From: Nocardioides euryhalodurans
Lineage (GTDB): Bacteria; Actinomycetota; Actinomycetes; Propionibacteriales; Nocardioidaceae
Length of the DNA: 64,000 nucleotides
NCBI RefSeq assembly: GCF_004564375.1
Contig: NZ_CP038267.1
Location: forward strand, 932,501 to 996,500
Direction of reading: 5' to 3'
The translations under genes were made by a program, and so were the position numbers. The notes beneath the pieces were generated by a model, which saw only the letters and a program-made list of their open reading frames with translations, was not told where the DNA came from and made no database searches. Shown here in pieces: positions 8,075 through 16,629 of this stretch (position 1 is its first letter; each line of letters begins with the position of its first letter).

Positions 8075-10285
8075 ATGGCCTCTCTCCTTCACCGTCTCGG
8101 GCGCTTCGGGTTCCGTCGCCGCGGCCTGGTCGCCGCGACCTGGCTGGTGCTGCTGACCGCGCTCGGCGGCTCGCTCGCCCTCGCCGGCACGGCCCCGACC
8201 AGCACCATCACCATCCCCGGGACGGAGTCGCAGCAGGCCCTCGACGCGCTCGCCGAGGAGTTCCCCCAGGCGAGCGGGGCCTCCGGCACGGTGGTGCTCC
8301 GCGCTCCCGAGGGCGAGACGGTGACCGACGCCGCCAACCGGGAGACGGTGCTCACGGTCGTGCAGCGGGCCAACGAGCTGCCGGGAGTGGTCGGCGCGAC
8401 CAGCCCCTTCGACACGCAGGCGGTCAGCGAGGACGGTCGCTACGCGCTGGTGAGCGTCCAGTACGCCGACGCCGCCGACGCCCTCACCGAGGAGGAGCGG
8501 TCGGCGTACGAGGAGGTGGGCGCGGACGCGCCTGACGGGTGGGCCGTGGCCGCCGGTGGCGAGCCGCTCATGACCGAGCCCGAGATCGGCTCCACCGAGG
8601 CGATCGGCGTCGCGGTCGCGCTGCTCGTCCTCGTCATCACCTTCGGCTCGATGGTCGCCGCCGGCATGACCATGCTCAACGCGCTCGTCGGCGTCGGCGC
8701 CGGCATGCTCGGACTGCTGCTCGTCGGGCACGTCGCCGACCTGACGAGCGTCACGCCCGTGCTCGCGCTGATGCTGGGCCTGGCGGTCGGCATCGACTAC
8801 TCGCTCTTCATCACCTCCCGCTACCGGCACAACATCGCGATCGGCCTGGACCGCGAGGAGGCCGCCGGCCAGGCGGTCGGCACCGCCGGCTCGGCCGTCG
8901 TCTTCGCCGGCCTGACGGTGATCATCGCGCTGGCCGGGCTGGCCGTGGTGGGCATCCCGTTCCTGACCTCGATGGGCCTCGCCGCGGCCGGCACCGTGGC
9001 GGTCGCCGTGCTCGTGGCGGTGACGCTGCTCCCTGCCGTGCTCGGCTTCGCCGGTGACCGGGTGCTCTCGCGGCGGCAGCGCCGGGCAGACGGCAGGTCC
9101 GGTGACCTCGAGGACGCCGACGACAACGGTGGCTTCCGCTGGGGACGGCTCATGGTCCGCCGCCGGGTCCCGGTGCTGCTGGCGGGCATCGCGGCGCTGG
9201 GCGTGCTCGCGATCCCGACCGCGAGCATGCAGCTCGCCCTGCCGGACGACGGCACCGCGCCCGAGGGCACGAGCAAGCGCGAGGCGTACGACCTGGTGGC
9301 CGAGGGCTTCGGCGAGGGGTTCAACGGTCGGCTGCTCATGGTCGTCCACGGCTCGGACCAGGCGGGGGTGCAGCAGGCGGGGGTGCAGCAGGCGGCGACC
9401 GAGGCCGGCGAGGCGGCGGCAGGCGTCGAGGGCGTGCTCGCGGTGGCCCCGGGCGGCGCCAGCCCCGACGGCCGTACGGTCCTGCTGGGCGTCGTCCCGG
9501 AGTCGGGCCCCTCGCAGGAGGCGACCTTCGACCTGGTGCGCGACGTCCGTGGGGAGCTGTCCGCGGTCGCGGACCGGACCGGGTCCGAGGTCTCGCTCAC
9601 CGGCGTCACCGCCGTCGGCGTGGACGTCTCCGAGAAGCTCGCGGCCGCGCTCCCCGTCTATCTCCTGGTCGTCGTCGGGCTGAGCTTCGTGCTGCTCATG
9701 ATCGTCTTCCGCTCGGTCCTCGTACCCCTCAAGGCGACGCTCGGCTTCCTCCTCACGGTCGGCGCCACCTTCGGTGCGACGGTCGCGATCTTCCAGTGGG
9801 GCTGGCTCTCCGGGCTGGTCGGCCTCGACACGGGCGGGCCGCTGGTCAGCTTCCTGCCGATCCTGCTCATCGGCATCCTCTTCGGGCTCGCCATGGACTA
9901 CGAGGTCTTCCTGGTGTCGCGGATGCGCGAGGACTTCGTCCACGGCGAGACGGCCCGCGAGGCGATCGTCTCCGGCGTGGGCCACGGCGCCCGGGTCGTG
10001 GTCGCCGCGGCGCTGATCATGGTGTCGGTCTTCGCGGGCTTCATGCTCGTCGACGACCCGATCATCAAGTCGATGGGCTTCGCGCTGGCCTTCGGCGTCC
10101 TCGTCGACGCCTTCGTGGTCCGGCTCTCGCTCGTCCCGGCGGTGATGTCCTTCCTCGACGACCGGGCATGGTGGCTCCCCCGCTGGCTGGACCGGCTGCT
10201 GCCGGACGTCGACCTGGAGGGCGAGTCGCTGCGACGCGGCGCGGACACTGCCGCCGAGCCGCAGGCGGAACCCGCGGCGCGCTAG
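8075..10285 (+). CDS. MMPL/RND family transporter
   Basis: A 736-residue RND-type membrane protein built of two homologous halves. Each half has one N-terminal helix, a large external loop, then a bundle of about five helices. The proton-relay motifs GIDYSLFITSRY (about residue 240) and AMDYEVFLVSRM (about 607) are both present, so it should be active. Mycobacterial MmpL proteins export lipids and siderophores; small TetR-linked actinobacterial members often export drugs or fatty acids, so the substrate is open. The external loop of the second half contains a short tandem repeat (GVQQA units at about 430-440). Start ATG 8075; control is presumably by the divergent TetR. Confidence 0.92.
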   Translation: MASLLHRLGRFGFRRRGLVAATWLVLLTALGGSLALAGTAPTSTITIPGTESQQALDALAEEFPQASGASGTVVLRAPEGETVTDAANRETVLTVVQRANELPGVVGATSPFDTQAVSEDGRYALVSVQYADAADALTEEERSAYEEVGADAPDGWAVAAGGEPLMTEPEIGSTEAIGVAVALLVLVITFGSMVAAGMTMLNALVGVGAGMLGLLLVGHVADLTSVTPVLALMLGLAVGIDYSLFITSRYRHNIAIGLDREEAAGQAVGTAGSAVVFAGLTVIIALAGLAVVGIPFLTSMGLAAAGTVAVAVLVAVTLLPAVLGFAGDRVLSRRQRRADGRSGDLEDADDNGGFRWGRLMVRRRVPVLLAGIAALGVLAIPTASMQLALPDDGTAPEGTSKREAYDLVAEGFGEGFNGRLLMVVHGSDQAGVQQAGVQQAATEAGEAAAGVEGVLAVAPGGASPDGRTVLLGVVPESGPSQEATFDLVRDVRGELSAVADRTGSEVSLTGVTAVGVDVSEKLAAALPVYLLVVVGLSFVLLMIVFRSVLVPLKATLGFLLTVGATFGATVAIFQWGWLSGLVGLDTGGPLVSFLPILLIGILFGLAMDYEVFLVSRMREDFVHGETAREAIVSGVGHGARVVVAAALIMVSVFAGFMLVDDPIIKSMGFALAFGVLVDAFVVRLSLVPAVMSFLDDRAWWLPRWLDRLLPDVDLEGESLRRGADTAAEPQAEPAAR

Positions 10286-10366
10286 CGCGATCGGGTGAAC
10301 CGGGAGTCGGCACCGCTCTGCCAGACTGCCCCGGACGGCCACCCGGCCGAGAAGGAGTGACCACAC

Positions 10367-10438
10367 ATGAACACTCGCACGATCGCCATCGCGGCCCTCG
10401 TGATCGCTGTCATCGTCCTGCTGTTCCTGGTTCTCTGA
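10367..10438 (+). CDS. 23-residue single-helix membrane peptide
   Basis: A short gene encoding 23 residues: MNTRT followed by an unbroken run of Ala, Ile, Leu, Val and Phe that would form one membrane helix. The ribosome site AAGGAG lies 10 bases before the ATG at 10367 and a strong GC hairpin follows the stop by 7 bases, so this is a complete compact transcription unit. Tiny MNTRTI-type hydrophobic proteins are scattered through bacterial genomes but their role is unknown to me. Confidence 0.6.
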   Translation: MNTRTIAIAALVIAVIVLLFLVL

Positions 10439-10445
10439 GCCCGGC

Positions 10446-10474
10446 GGGCCGCGCCCGGTCACCGGGCGCGGCCC
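10446..10474 (+). terminator. GC-rich hairpin terminator
   Basis: A perfect inverted repeat with 14-base arms (GGGCCGCGCCCGGT and its complement) around one central base, 7 bases after the small membrane peptide stop. There is no T-run, as is common for actinobacterial terminators. Confidence 0.7.
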
Positions 10475-10592
10475 GAGCGTCACCCCTCCCGGCTCTTCCG
10501 CACGGGTCGCTCCAGGTGGTACGACGAGGGGACGCGACGGCCGGCGCCGAGTCCTCGGCGTACCCGGCCGCGTCGGACCGAGGGAGAGCCGC

Positions 10593-11543
10593 ATGACCGT
10601 TCTCGAGAGCGCACAGCTGCTGGCCGAGCTGGAACCCACCGTGGCGGAGAACCTCGACCGCCATCTCGGCACCGCGGACGACTGGATGCCGCACGAGTAC
10701 GTCCCCTGGAGCCTGGGGCGCGACTTCGCCGACCTGGGCGGGGAGCCGTGGCAGTCCGCCCAGTCGAGCCTCTCCCCCATCGCGCGGACGGCGCTCGAGG
10801 TCAACCTGCTCACCGAGGACAACCTGCCGAGCTACCACCGCGAGGTCGACCGGGCCTTCGGACGCGACAGCGCCTGGGGCACGTGGGTGAACCGGTGGAC
10901 GGCCGAGGAGGGCCGCCACGCCTTCTGCATCCGTGACTACCTGCTCGTGACCCGCGGGGTCGACCCCGACGAGCTCGAGCGGGCCCGGATGGAGACGATG
11001 GAGGTCGGCTACGCCACCGAGGACAAGCCGCTGCTCAACGTCTGTGCGTACGTGTCGTTCCAGGAGCTCGCGACCCGCGTCTCCCACCGCAACACCGGCC
11101 GGTTCACCGGTGAGCCGATCGCCGAGAAGCTGCTCACCCGGGTCGCCAAGGACGAGAACCTGCACATGATCTTCTACCGCAACATCGTGCAGGCCGCCCT
11201 CGAGCTGGCGCCCAGCCAGACGCTGCGGGCGATCACCGACGAGGTGATCGACTTCCAGATGCCGGGAAGCATCATCCCCGGCTTCAGCCGCAAGGCCGTG
11301 CAGATGGCCAAGGCCGGGATCTACGACCTGCGGATCCACCACGACGACATCGTCGGCCCCCTGCTGCGCCAGTGGCGCGTCTTCGAGCTCGAGGGGCTCG
11401 ACGCCGAGGGTGAGCAGGCCCGGGACGAGCTCGCTGCTGCCGTGGCCGCGCTCGACACGGAGGCCACCCGTTTCGTCGAGCGGCGCGAGGAGGCCGCCGC
11501 CAAGAAGGCCGCGCGTCAGGCGGGCCAGACCCTCACCAGGTGA
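10593..11543 (+). CDS. Acyl-[ACP] desaturase (di-iron, DesA-like)
   Basis: A 316-residue soluble ferritin-like desaturase of the stearoyl-ACP family, which inserts a cis double bond in acyl-ACP using O2 and ferredoxin. The two E-x-x-H iron ligand motifs are visible as EEGRH (about 105) and DENLH (about 187), with single glutamates in VNLLTEDN and SFQEL. Mycobacterial DesA1/DesA2 have the same architecture. The C terminus is a lysine/arginine/alanine helix. It stands alone on the plus strand and overlaps the end of the convergent amphi-Trp gene by 11 bases. It could supply the unsaturated chains used by the methyl-branching genes near 50 kb, although location alone does not show this. Confidence 0.92.
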   Translation: MTVLESAQLLAELEPTVAENLDRHLGTADDWMPHEYVPWSLGRDFADLGGEPWQSAQSSLSPIARTALEVNLLTEDNLPSYHREVDRAFGRDSAWGTWVNRWTAEEGRHAFCIRDYLLVTRGVDPDELERARMETMEVGYATEDKPLLNVCAYVSFQELATRVSHRNTGRFTGEPIAEKLLTRVAKDENLHMIFYRNIVQAALELAPSQTLRAITDEVIDFQMPGSIIPGFSRKAVQMAKAGIYDLRIHHDDIVGPLLRQWRVFELEGLDAEGEQARDELAAAVAALDTEATRFVERREEAAAKKAARQAGQTLTR

Positions 11544-11751
11544 GCTCGACCTCGAGCTCTCCCTCGTCGTCCCCGATCTCGACCTCGATCTTGAGCTGCA
11601 CCACGTCCGGGATCCGGACCTTGACGCGCGCTCCCCCGCGCGCGAACTCGACCTCGTTGTGGCGGGCCAGCGCGTCTGCCAACGTGTGCAGGCGTCGGGC
11701 TGCCTCCTCGCGACTCATCTCCGCCGTGTCGGCGATCTCGACCAGGTCCAT
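11533..11751 (-). CDS. Amphi-Trp domain protein
   Basis: A 72-residue protein matching the small amphi-Trp family: an N-terminal helical segment (SREEAARRLHTLADALA) followed by beta strands and the family's terminal Trp (EVELTW). Function is not established; family members often occur next to DUF2252 or stress genes. AGGAGG sits 6 bases before ATG 11751 and overlaps the DUF2252 stop codon (gap 9 bases), so the two genes form an operon. Confidence 0.8.
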   Translation of the reverse strand: MDLVEIADTAEMSREEAARRLHTLADALARHNEVEFARGGARVKVRIPDVVQLKIEVEIGDDEGELEVELTW

Positions 11752-11760
11752 GGGTGCCTC

Positions 11761-13176
11761 CTAGCTCGGTTGGTCCTCGAAGACTGCCACCCGACCCGAG
11801 GCAGCCGCTTCCCGCAGCGCGGCGTGGTCACGCTCGTTCTGGTCGGCGTAGGCCTCGGCGAAGGTCGCCAGGGACCGGTCGAACCGATCACCGGAGCCGA
11901 GGTAGGAGGCGACGGCCACCGCGTCACCCGACCGTGCGTGGGCCCGGGCGAGCGTCCAGCCGCACAGCCGGGCGTACGACGCCATGGTGGAGGGCGTCAT
12001 CGCCTCGATGATCGCCGAGCCCTTGCCGTCCCAGAGCTGGCGAACGTAGAAGTCCCGCCCGACACCGTCGACCCCGCCGGACCTCACCCAGCCGAGCAGC
12101 ACGTCGCTTGCCGACTGCATCAGCCGCTGGCCCTCGACCACCCGTTGGCCGTGGTTCGCGAACCGGCTGGCCCCGAGGAAGGACTCGAGCACCGAGGGCT
12201 GGGCCTCCTTGGCCTGCAGCAGCAACGGGTCGGCGTCGTCGTCGCCGAGCATCAGCACGATCCAGGCCCGGGTGCCGACGCTGCCCACCCCGACCACCTT
12301 GCGCGCGGCACCGGCGTAGCGGAAGCCCTCGATCAGGTGGCGGTGGTCGCCGCCCAGGCTCCGACGGTAGGAGCGGAACAGGTCGCGCAGCGCCCCCGCG
12401 ACCCGGTCCGCCTCGACGTCGGGCAGCAGCTCCTCCAGCGGCACGATCATCGGCGGGTCACGGATCAGCTGCGGACGGCCGTCCACGGTGCGCACCAGCT
12501 TGCCGTAGGCCTTGAGGCTGTCCTTGCCCCTGGCCTTGCGGACGTTCTTGCGGAAGCGCTTGAGCTCGGCCGGGTCGAGCTGGCCCTCGGCCTGCGCCTC
12601 GATCTCCTCGACGTCGAGCCGGGCGTACCAGACGTCGAGCCTGCGCATCGTCGCGAGCTCCCGGATCGACTCTCGGTAGGAACGGACCACGGCGAGGTTG
12701 ATGCCCTGCCGCTGGGTGACGTCGAAGCCACGGTCCCTGCCGGCCACCGCGAAGCTGGCGACCAGCCGCTTCACGTCCCACTCGAAGGGGCCCGGCAGGG
12801 TCTCGTCGAAGTCGTTGAGGCTGAAGACCAGCCGCCGGTCGGGAGCGGCGAAGGTGCCGAAGTTCGACAGGTGGGCGTCACCGCACAGCTGCACGGTCAG
12901 CCCGCTGCGCGGCGTCGCCGCCAGGTCCGAGGCCATCAGCAGCGCCGCACCACGGAAGAACGTGAAGGGCGACGCGAGCATCCGTGCGTAGCGGAGGGGG
13001 ACGAGCTCGGGCACCCGGCTGAGGGCCTGCCCCTCGAGGAGCTCGACCGGGTCGGGTCGCTCCCCCGCCTGCTCCCATCCGCGGTGCACCGAGCGCGGAA
13101 CGCGGGAGCGGGCCTCCCTGCCCCGGGCCTTGCGCTGCTCCCTCGTGGGCGGCTCGTGGGTGACGGAAGGGGTCAT
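11761..13176 (-). CDS. DUF2252 family protein
   Basis: A 471-residue DUF2252 protein. The family has a kinase-like fold (related to aminoglycoside phosphotransferases); here the blocks LCGDAHLSNFGTF (about residue 105) and SLNDFDETLPGPFEWDVKRL (about 125) look like a catalytic loop and a metal-binding DFD motif. No substrate is known. ATG 13176 is taken as start, but an in-frame ATG six codons upstream (MPCHGGM) is equally possible and has a parallel in the sulfatase gene. It leads an operon with the amphi-Trp gene, and its upstream region is shared with the sulfatase gene (see 13174-13232). Confidence 0.85.
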   Translation of the reverse strand: MTPSVTHEPPTREQRKARGREARSRVPRSVHRGWEQAGERPDPVELLEGQALSRVPELVPLRYARMLASPFTFFRGAALLMASDLAATPRSGLTVQLCGDAHLSNFGTFAAPDRRLVFSLNDFDETLPGPFEWDVKRLVASFAVAGRDRGFDVTQRQGINLAVVRSYRESIRELATMRRLDVWYARLDVEEIEAQAEGQLDPAELKRFRKNVRKARGKDSLKAYGKLVRTVDGRPQLIRDPPMIVPLEELLPDVEADRVAGALRDLFRSYRRSLGGDHRHLIEGFRYAGAARKVVGVGSVGTRAWIVLMLGDDDADPLLLQAKEAQPSVLESFLGASRFANHGQRVVEGQRLMQSASDVLLGWVRSGGVDGVGRDFYVRQLWDGKGSAIIEAMTPSTMASYARLCGWTLARAHARSGDAVAVASYLGSGDRFDRSLATFAEAYADQNERDHAALREAAASGRVAVFEDQPS

Positions 13177-13232
13177 GCCCCCATGGCACGGCATCGCCGC
13201 GGCGGACGCATCACCCGGAGGGCATGAGGCCG
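13174..13232 (-). promoter_or_regulatory. Conserved 5' element, copy 1 (DUF2252 gene)
   Basis: The 59 bases from the start codon upstream align base for base with the region upstream of the sulfatase gene (15615-15673). Shared blocks, read on the minus strand, are CCGG, TCA-GCCCTCCGG, GATGCG, TGCCGT and CATGGGGG before the ATG. GCCCTCCGG ends exactly 39 bases before the ATG in both copies. I infer a common promoter or 5' leader. Confidence 0.6.
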
Positions 13233-13253
13233 GTCCGGCCGCGTGCGGGCCAG

Positions 13254-15617
13254 CTACTGGCGCGCCATGGCGACGCGCAGCCGTTCCTCGGGCGTGATCA
13301 GGTGGTCGGCGTCCTCGGCGTCGTCGCCCAGGTCGATCTGCACCCAGCGCACCTTGCCGGTGAAGATGCTGCTCTCGCCCGCGTAGTCGGTGCTCACGGG
13401 GGACGCGCTGTCGCGACCGATGTCGGCCGTCTCGTCCGCCGAGAAGACCATCGGCACCGTGGCGTCGACCCGCCCCTCGCCGACCTTGGTGCCGTCGAGG
13501 TAGAGCGCCACGTGCCCGCCCTTCCCCAGCCCGCCGCCGTCGTAGGTGAACTCCATCCTCACCTGGTGGTTGCCGGCCGGGATCGGTGTCTCCCCCTCGA
13601 CCACGAACCGCTGCACCCCGAGCAGGTTGTAGCAGTAGCGTGGCCGGCCGTCCTTGGCGTAGAGGCTCCAGCCGGCAAAGGCTCCCCCTTGGGCGATGAT
13701 CACACCCTCCGCACCCGAGGCCGGCACCTCCACCTCGGCGGTGACGGCGTGCGACTTGTTCTTGACGTTGAGGACGGAGGCCTCGGTGAGCCGGCCCATC
13801 CCTCCGAACAGCGTCTGGGACTGGCCGCTGACGAGCACCGGACGGCCGGCCAGGTCGGAGTTGAACCGCTCGATGCGACGGTCGTCGAGCGGGAGGACGT
13901 CGTACTTCCGCGCCTCCGCCAGCCACAGCTCCTTCAGCTCCGTCAGCTTCTCGGGCAGCTCTGCGGCGAGGTCGCGGGACTGGCTCCAGTCGGTCCTCGT
14001 GTCGTAGAGCTCCCAGACGTCCTCGTCCAGCGGGGGCAGCGGAGCGTTCACCCACGGGGTGCTGTGGCGGGTGACGGCGGTCCAGCCCTGGTGGTAGATG
14101 CCGCGGTTGCAGAACATCTCGAAGTACTGCGTCTCGTGGCGGTCGGCCACCTGTGCGTCGTGGAACGAGTACGCCATGCTGACGCCCTCCAGGGGGCGCT
14201 GCGTCACGCCGTTGACGGCTGTCGGCTCGACCAGGCCGGCTGCCTCGAGGACGGTGGGGGCGACGTCGATGACGTGGTGGAACTGCGCCCGGACCTCGCC
14301 CCGCGCGCTGAAACCGCGCGGCCAGTGCACGATGGTGCCGTTGCGGGTGCCGCCCCAGTGCGAGGCGACCTGCTTGGTCCACTGGTACGGGGTGCCCATC
14401 GCGTGCGCCCAGCCGACCGCGTAGTGGTTGTAGGCCGTCGGGGTCCCGAACTCGTCGATCCGCGACGCCACCAGCTCGGGGGTCTCCAGGGCGTCGGCGC
14501 CGTTGAAGATGAAGGTCTCGTTGAACGAGCCGTTGACGGTCCCCTCGGCCGAGGCGCCGTTGTCGCCCACGATGTAGTAGACGAGCGTGTCGTCGAGAAC
14601 TCCGAGCTCCTCGATCGCCTCGACCAGGCGACCGATGTGGTGGTCGGTGTGCTCGAGGAAGCCGGCGTACACCTCCATCTGCCGGGCGAGCACCGGCTTC
14701 AGCTCGTCGGGCATGTCCTCCCAGGCGGGGATCTCCTCATGGCGTGCCGTCAGCACCGTGTCGGAGGGGACGACCCCGAGCTCCTTCTGCCGGGCGAGGA
14801 TCTCCTCGCGCAAGACGTCCCAGCCTGCGTCGAACCGGCCGCGGTACCGCTCCGACCACTCGGTCGGGACGTGGTGCGGTGCGTGCGTGGCACCGGGGGC
14901 GTAGTAGACGAAGAAGGGCTTGTCGGGCATCAGCGACTTCTGCTGGCGGACCCAGCCGATCGCGCGGTCGGTCATGTCCTCGGTGAAGTGGTAGCCCTCC
15001 TCCGGCGTCTTCTCCGGCTCGACCGCCGAGGTCCCCTCGTAGATCCCCGGGTAGTACTGATTGGTCTCGCCGCCGATGAACCCGTAGAAGTGCTCGAAGC
15101 CACCGCCGCCGGTCGGCCAGGCGTCGAAGGGCCCCATCGGGCTGGTCTGCCAGACCGGGACCTCGTGGCACTTGCCGAACTGAGCCGTCGAGTAGCCGTT
15201 GAGCCGCAGGGTCTGCGCCAGCGGGGCGCAGGTGTTGGGCCGTACCGAGCTGTAGCCGGGCGCCGAGGTCGCCAGCTCGGTGATGACCCCCATCCCGACC
15301 GAGTGGTGGTTGCGGCCGGTCAGCAGCGCCGCTCGGGTCGGAGCGCACAGGGCCGTGGTGTGGAACCGGTTGTACTTCAGCCCACCCGCCGCGAGCCGCT
15401 CCGCGGTGGGTGTGCGGCACGGTCCCCCGAAGGCGCTCGAGGCCCCGAAGCCGACGTCGTCCAGCAGGACGATCAGCACGTTGGGTGCGCCGGACGGCGG
15501 CCGCGTCGGCTGGATCGGGGGAAAGCTCGCGTCGGGATCCCGCGCGTCGAAGGGCAGGACCCCGTCGTACGCGCGGTCCGGGACGGGGAGGCTGTGGTGG
15601 CCAGGCTGGTCGGTCAT
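13254..15617 (-). CDS. Arylsulfatase (type I, formylglycine-dependent)
   Basis: A 787-residue sulfatase. The N-terminal catalytic domain shows the calcium-binding DD of VLLDDVGFG (about residue 52) and the formylglycine signature CAPTRAALLTGR (about 91) in which Cys would be oxidised by the formylglycine-generating enzyme. The C-terminal 200 residues form a beta-rich concanavalin-like part (AGGAFAGWSLYAKDGRPRYC region). No signal peptide is evident, so it may be cytoplasmic like other large actinobacterial arylsulfatases. ATG 15617 is selected; a GTG six codons upstream (VPSHGGM) is the alternative. Likely role is sulfate ester hydrolysis for sulfur scavenging; the substrate is unknown. Confidence 0.92.
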   Translation of the reverse strand: MTDQPGHHSLPVPDRAYDGVLPFDARDPDASFPPIQPTRPPSGAPNVLIVLLDDVGFGASSAFGGPCRTPTAERLAAGGLKYNRFHTTALCAPTRAALLTGRNHHSVGMGVITELATSAPGYSSVRPNTCAPLAQTLRLNGYSTAQFGKCHEVPVWQTSPMGPFDAWPTGGGGFEHFYGFIGGETNQYYPGIYEGTSAVEPEKTPEEGYHFTEDMTDRAIGWVRQQKSLMPDKPFFVYYAPGATHAPHHVPTEWSERYRGRFDAGWDVLREEILARQKELGVVPSDTVLTARHEEIPAWEDMPDELKPVLARQMEVYAGFLEHTDHHIGRLVEAIEELGVLDDTLVYYIVGDNGASAEGTVNGSFNETFIFNGADALETPELVASRIDEFGTPTAYNHYAVGWAHAMGTPYQWTKQVASHWGGTRNGTIVHWPRGFSARGEVRAQFHHVIDVAPTVLEAAGLVEPTAVNGVTQRPLEGVSMAYSFHDAQVADRHETQYFEMFCNRGIYHQGWTAVTRHSTPWVNAPLPPLDEDVWELYDTRTDWSQSRDLAAELPEKLTELKELWLAEARKYDVLPLDDRRIERFNSDLAGRPVLVSGQSQTLFGGMGRLTEASVLNVKNKSHAVTAEVEVPASGAEGVIIAQGGAFAGWSLYAKDGRPRYCYNLLGVQRFVVEGETPIPAGNHQVRMEFTYDGGGLGKGGHVALYLDGTKVGEGRVDATVPMVFSADETADIGRDSASPVSTDYAGESSIFTGKVRWVQIDLGDDAEDADHLITPEERLRVAMARQ

Positions 15618-15673
15618 CCCCCCATGCGACGGCACCCGGGCTCTTCGCGCATCGTCCGGAGGGCGTGAGCCGG
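15615..15673 (-). promoter_or_regulatory. Conserved 5' element, copy 2 (sulfatase gene)
   Basis: Second copy of the element described at 13174-13232. GCCCTCCGG (15664-15656) again ends 39 bases upstream of the ATG, and the CATGGGGG block abuts the start. The intervening bases differ, so the match is not a recent duplication of a whole region. Confidence 0.6.
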
Positions 15674-15711
15674 CGGTGCTCTCGACCGCTGCCGTGACGC
15701 ACCGGTACGGG

Positions 15712-15785
15712 TGGGGCGGGTGGGGCTCGAACCCACGACCCAAGGATTATGAGTCCTCTGCTCTGACCGACTGAGCTACCGCCCC
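15712..15785 (-). tRNA. tRNA with CAU anticodon (probably tRNA-Met)
   Basis: A full cloverleaf reads on the minus strand: acceptor GGGGCGG/CCGCCCC, D arm GCTC/GAGC, anticodon stem GAGGA/TCCTT with loop CTCATAA (anticodon CAT), five-base variable loop, and T arm GTGGG-TTCGAGC-CCCAC. The 3' CCA is not encoded. The first acceptor pair is a normal G-C, unlike initiator tRNA, so this is elongator Met or the Ile2 tRNA whose C34 is modified to lysidine; sequence alone does not settle it. Confidence 0.93.
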
Positions 15786-15817
15786 GCGGGCGCCGAGCCT
15801 AACGGGGCCGGTCGGCC

Positions 15818-16486
15818 TCAGCGCGACCGCGTGGCCAGCATCTGCTGCATGCGGGATATCTCGACCCGCTGGTCGGAGTCGACGTGCTGGGCGACCTGGA
15901 AGGCCTGCGGCTCCTGGCCACCGGCGCCGCTGCTCAGCAGGTCGTCGACCATGGTCACGGCGCCCTGGTGGTGGCGGATCATGTAGGCGAGGAACAGCCG
16001 GTCGAACTGCTCCCCCCGGGACCGCTCGAGGCGGGCCAGCTCGGCACGGGTGAGCATCCCCGGCATCAGCTCGGCGTGGCCGCCGTGGTGGTGGCTGTGG
16101 GCGCCGTCGGCCGGGACGTCCTCGCCGCGCTGCACCAGCCAGTCCTCCATCTGGGCGATCTCGTCGAGCTGTGAGACCTCGAGCCGCTCGGCGAGCAACG
16201 CGATCTTGGGGTCTGCCGCGCGCTTCTCCACCATCGCCGTCATCTGGAGCGCCTGCTGGTGGTGGGGGATCATCGCCTGCATGAAGCCGACGTCCGCGTC
16301 GGTGTGGGCGGGCGCAGCCGACTCCATCTGGTCCGGCGACAGGGTGCGGTTCTCCTCGCCCGGGGCACCCAGCTGGACCACCGGCGCACCCGACTCGGCC
16401 TCGGGCTCGGCATCCGGTGTCGACGTACAGCCGGCGAGCACCACCGCGCAGAGCAGCACCGACGCGGACACTCGCACCGACACCAT
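15818..16486 (-). CDS. DUF305 lipoprotein
   Basis: A 222-residue secreted lipoprotein. The signal peptide ends in the lipobox VVLAGC (Cys about 20). The mature part is a ferritin-like DUF305 helix bundle with the repeated histidine motifs FMQAMIPHHQQAL (about 78) and LAYMIRHHQGAV (about 168) that are typical of the family and may bind metal. A His-rich turn (HSHHHGGH) lies between. ATG 16486 is the start. It is divergent from the LVIVD-repeat gene at 16630, an arrangement I recall in other actinobacteria and which suggests a shared envelope role. Confidence 0.88.
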   Translation of the reverse strand: MVSVRVSASVLLCAVVLAGCTSTPDAEPEAESGAPVVQLGAPGEENRTLSPDQMESAAPAHTDADVGFMQAMIPHHQQALQMTAMVEKRAADPKIALLAERLEVSQLDEIAQMEDWLVQRGEDVPADGAHSHHHGGHAELMPGMLTRAELARLERSRGEQFDRLFLAYMIRHHQGAVTMVDDLLSSGAGGQEPQAFQVAQHVDSDQRVEISRMQQMLATRSR

Positions 16487-16629
16487 GGCGCCTCCGGTCG
16501 TGGAACTCTGCCCGCCATTTTGGGGCTGGCGGACGGGATGAGCACGAGACTATCTTGACCAGCAGGTGAGGGTACGCCGCTGCAGGTCGAAACCCCGTTT
16601 CCTGTGGTGGCCCCCCTGGGGAGGGCACG

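Noticed and set aside
8027..10822. A 931-codon minus-strand open frame across the MMPL gene
   Set aside because: It is antisense to a well-recognised transporter, is rich in His/Arg/Asp/Glu typical of shadow frames in high-GC DNA, and shows no domain.
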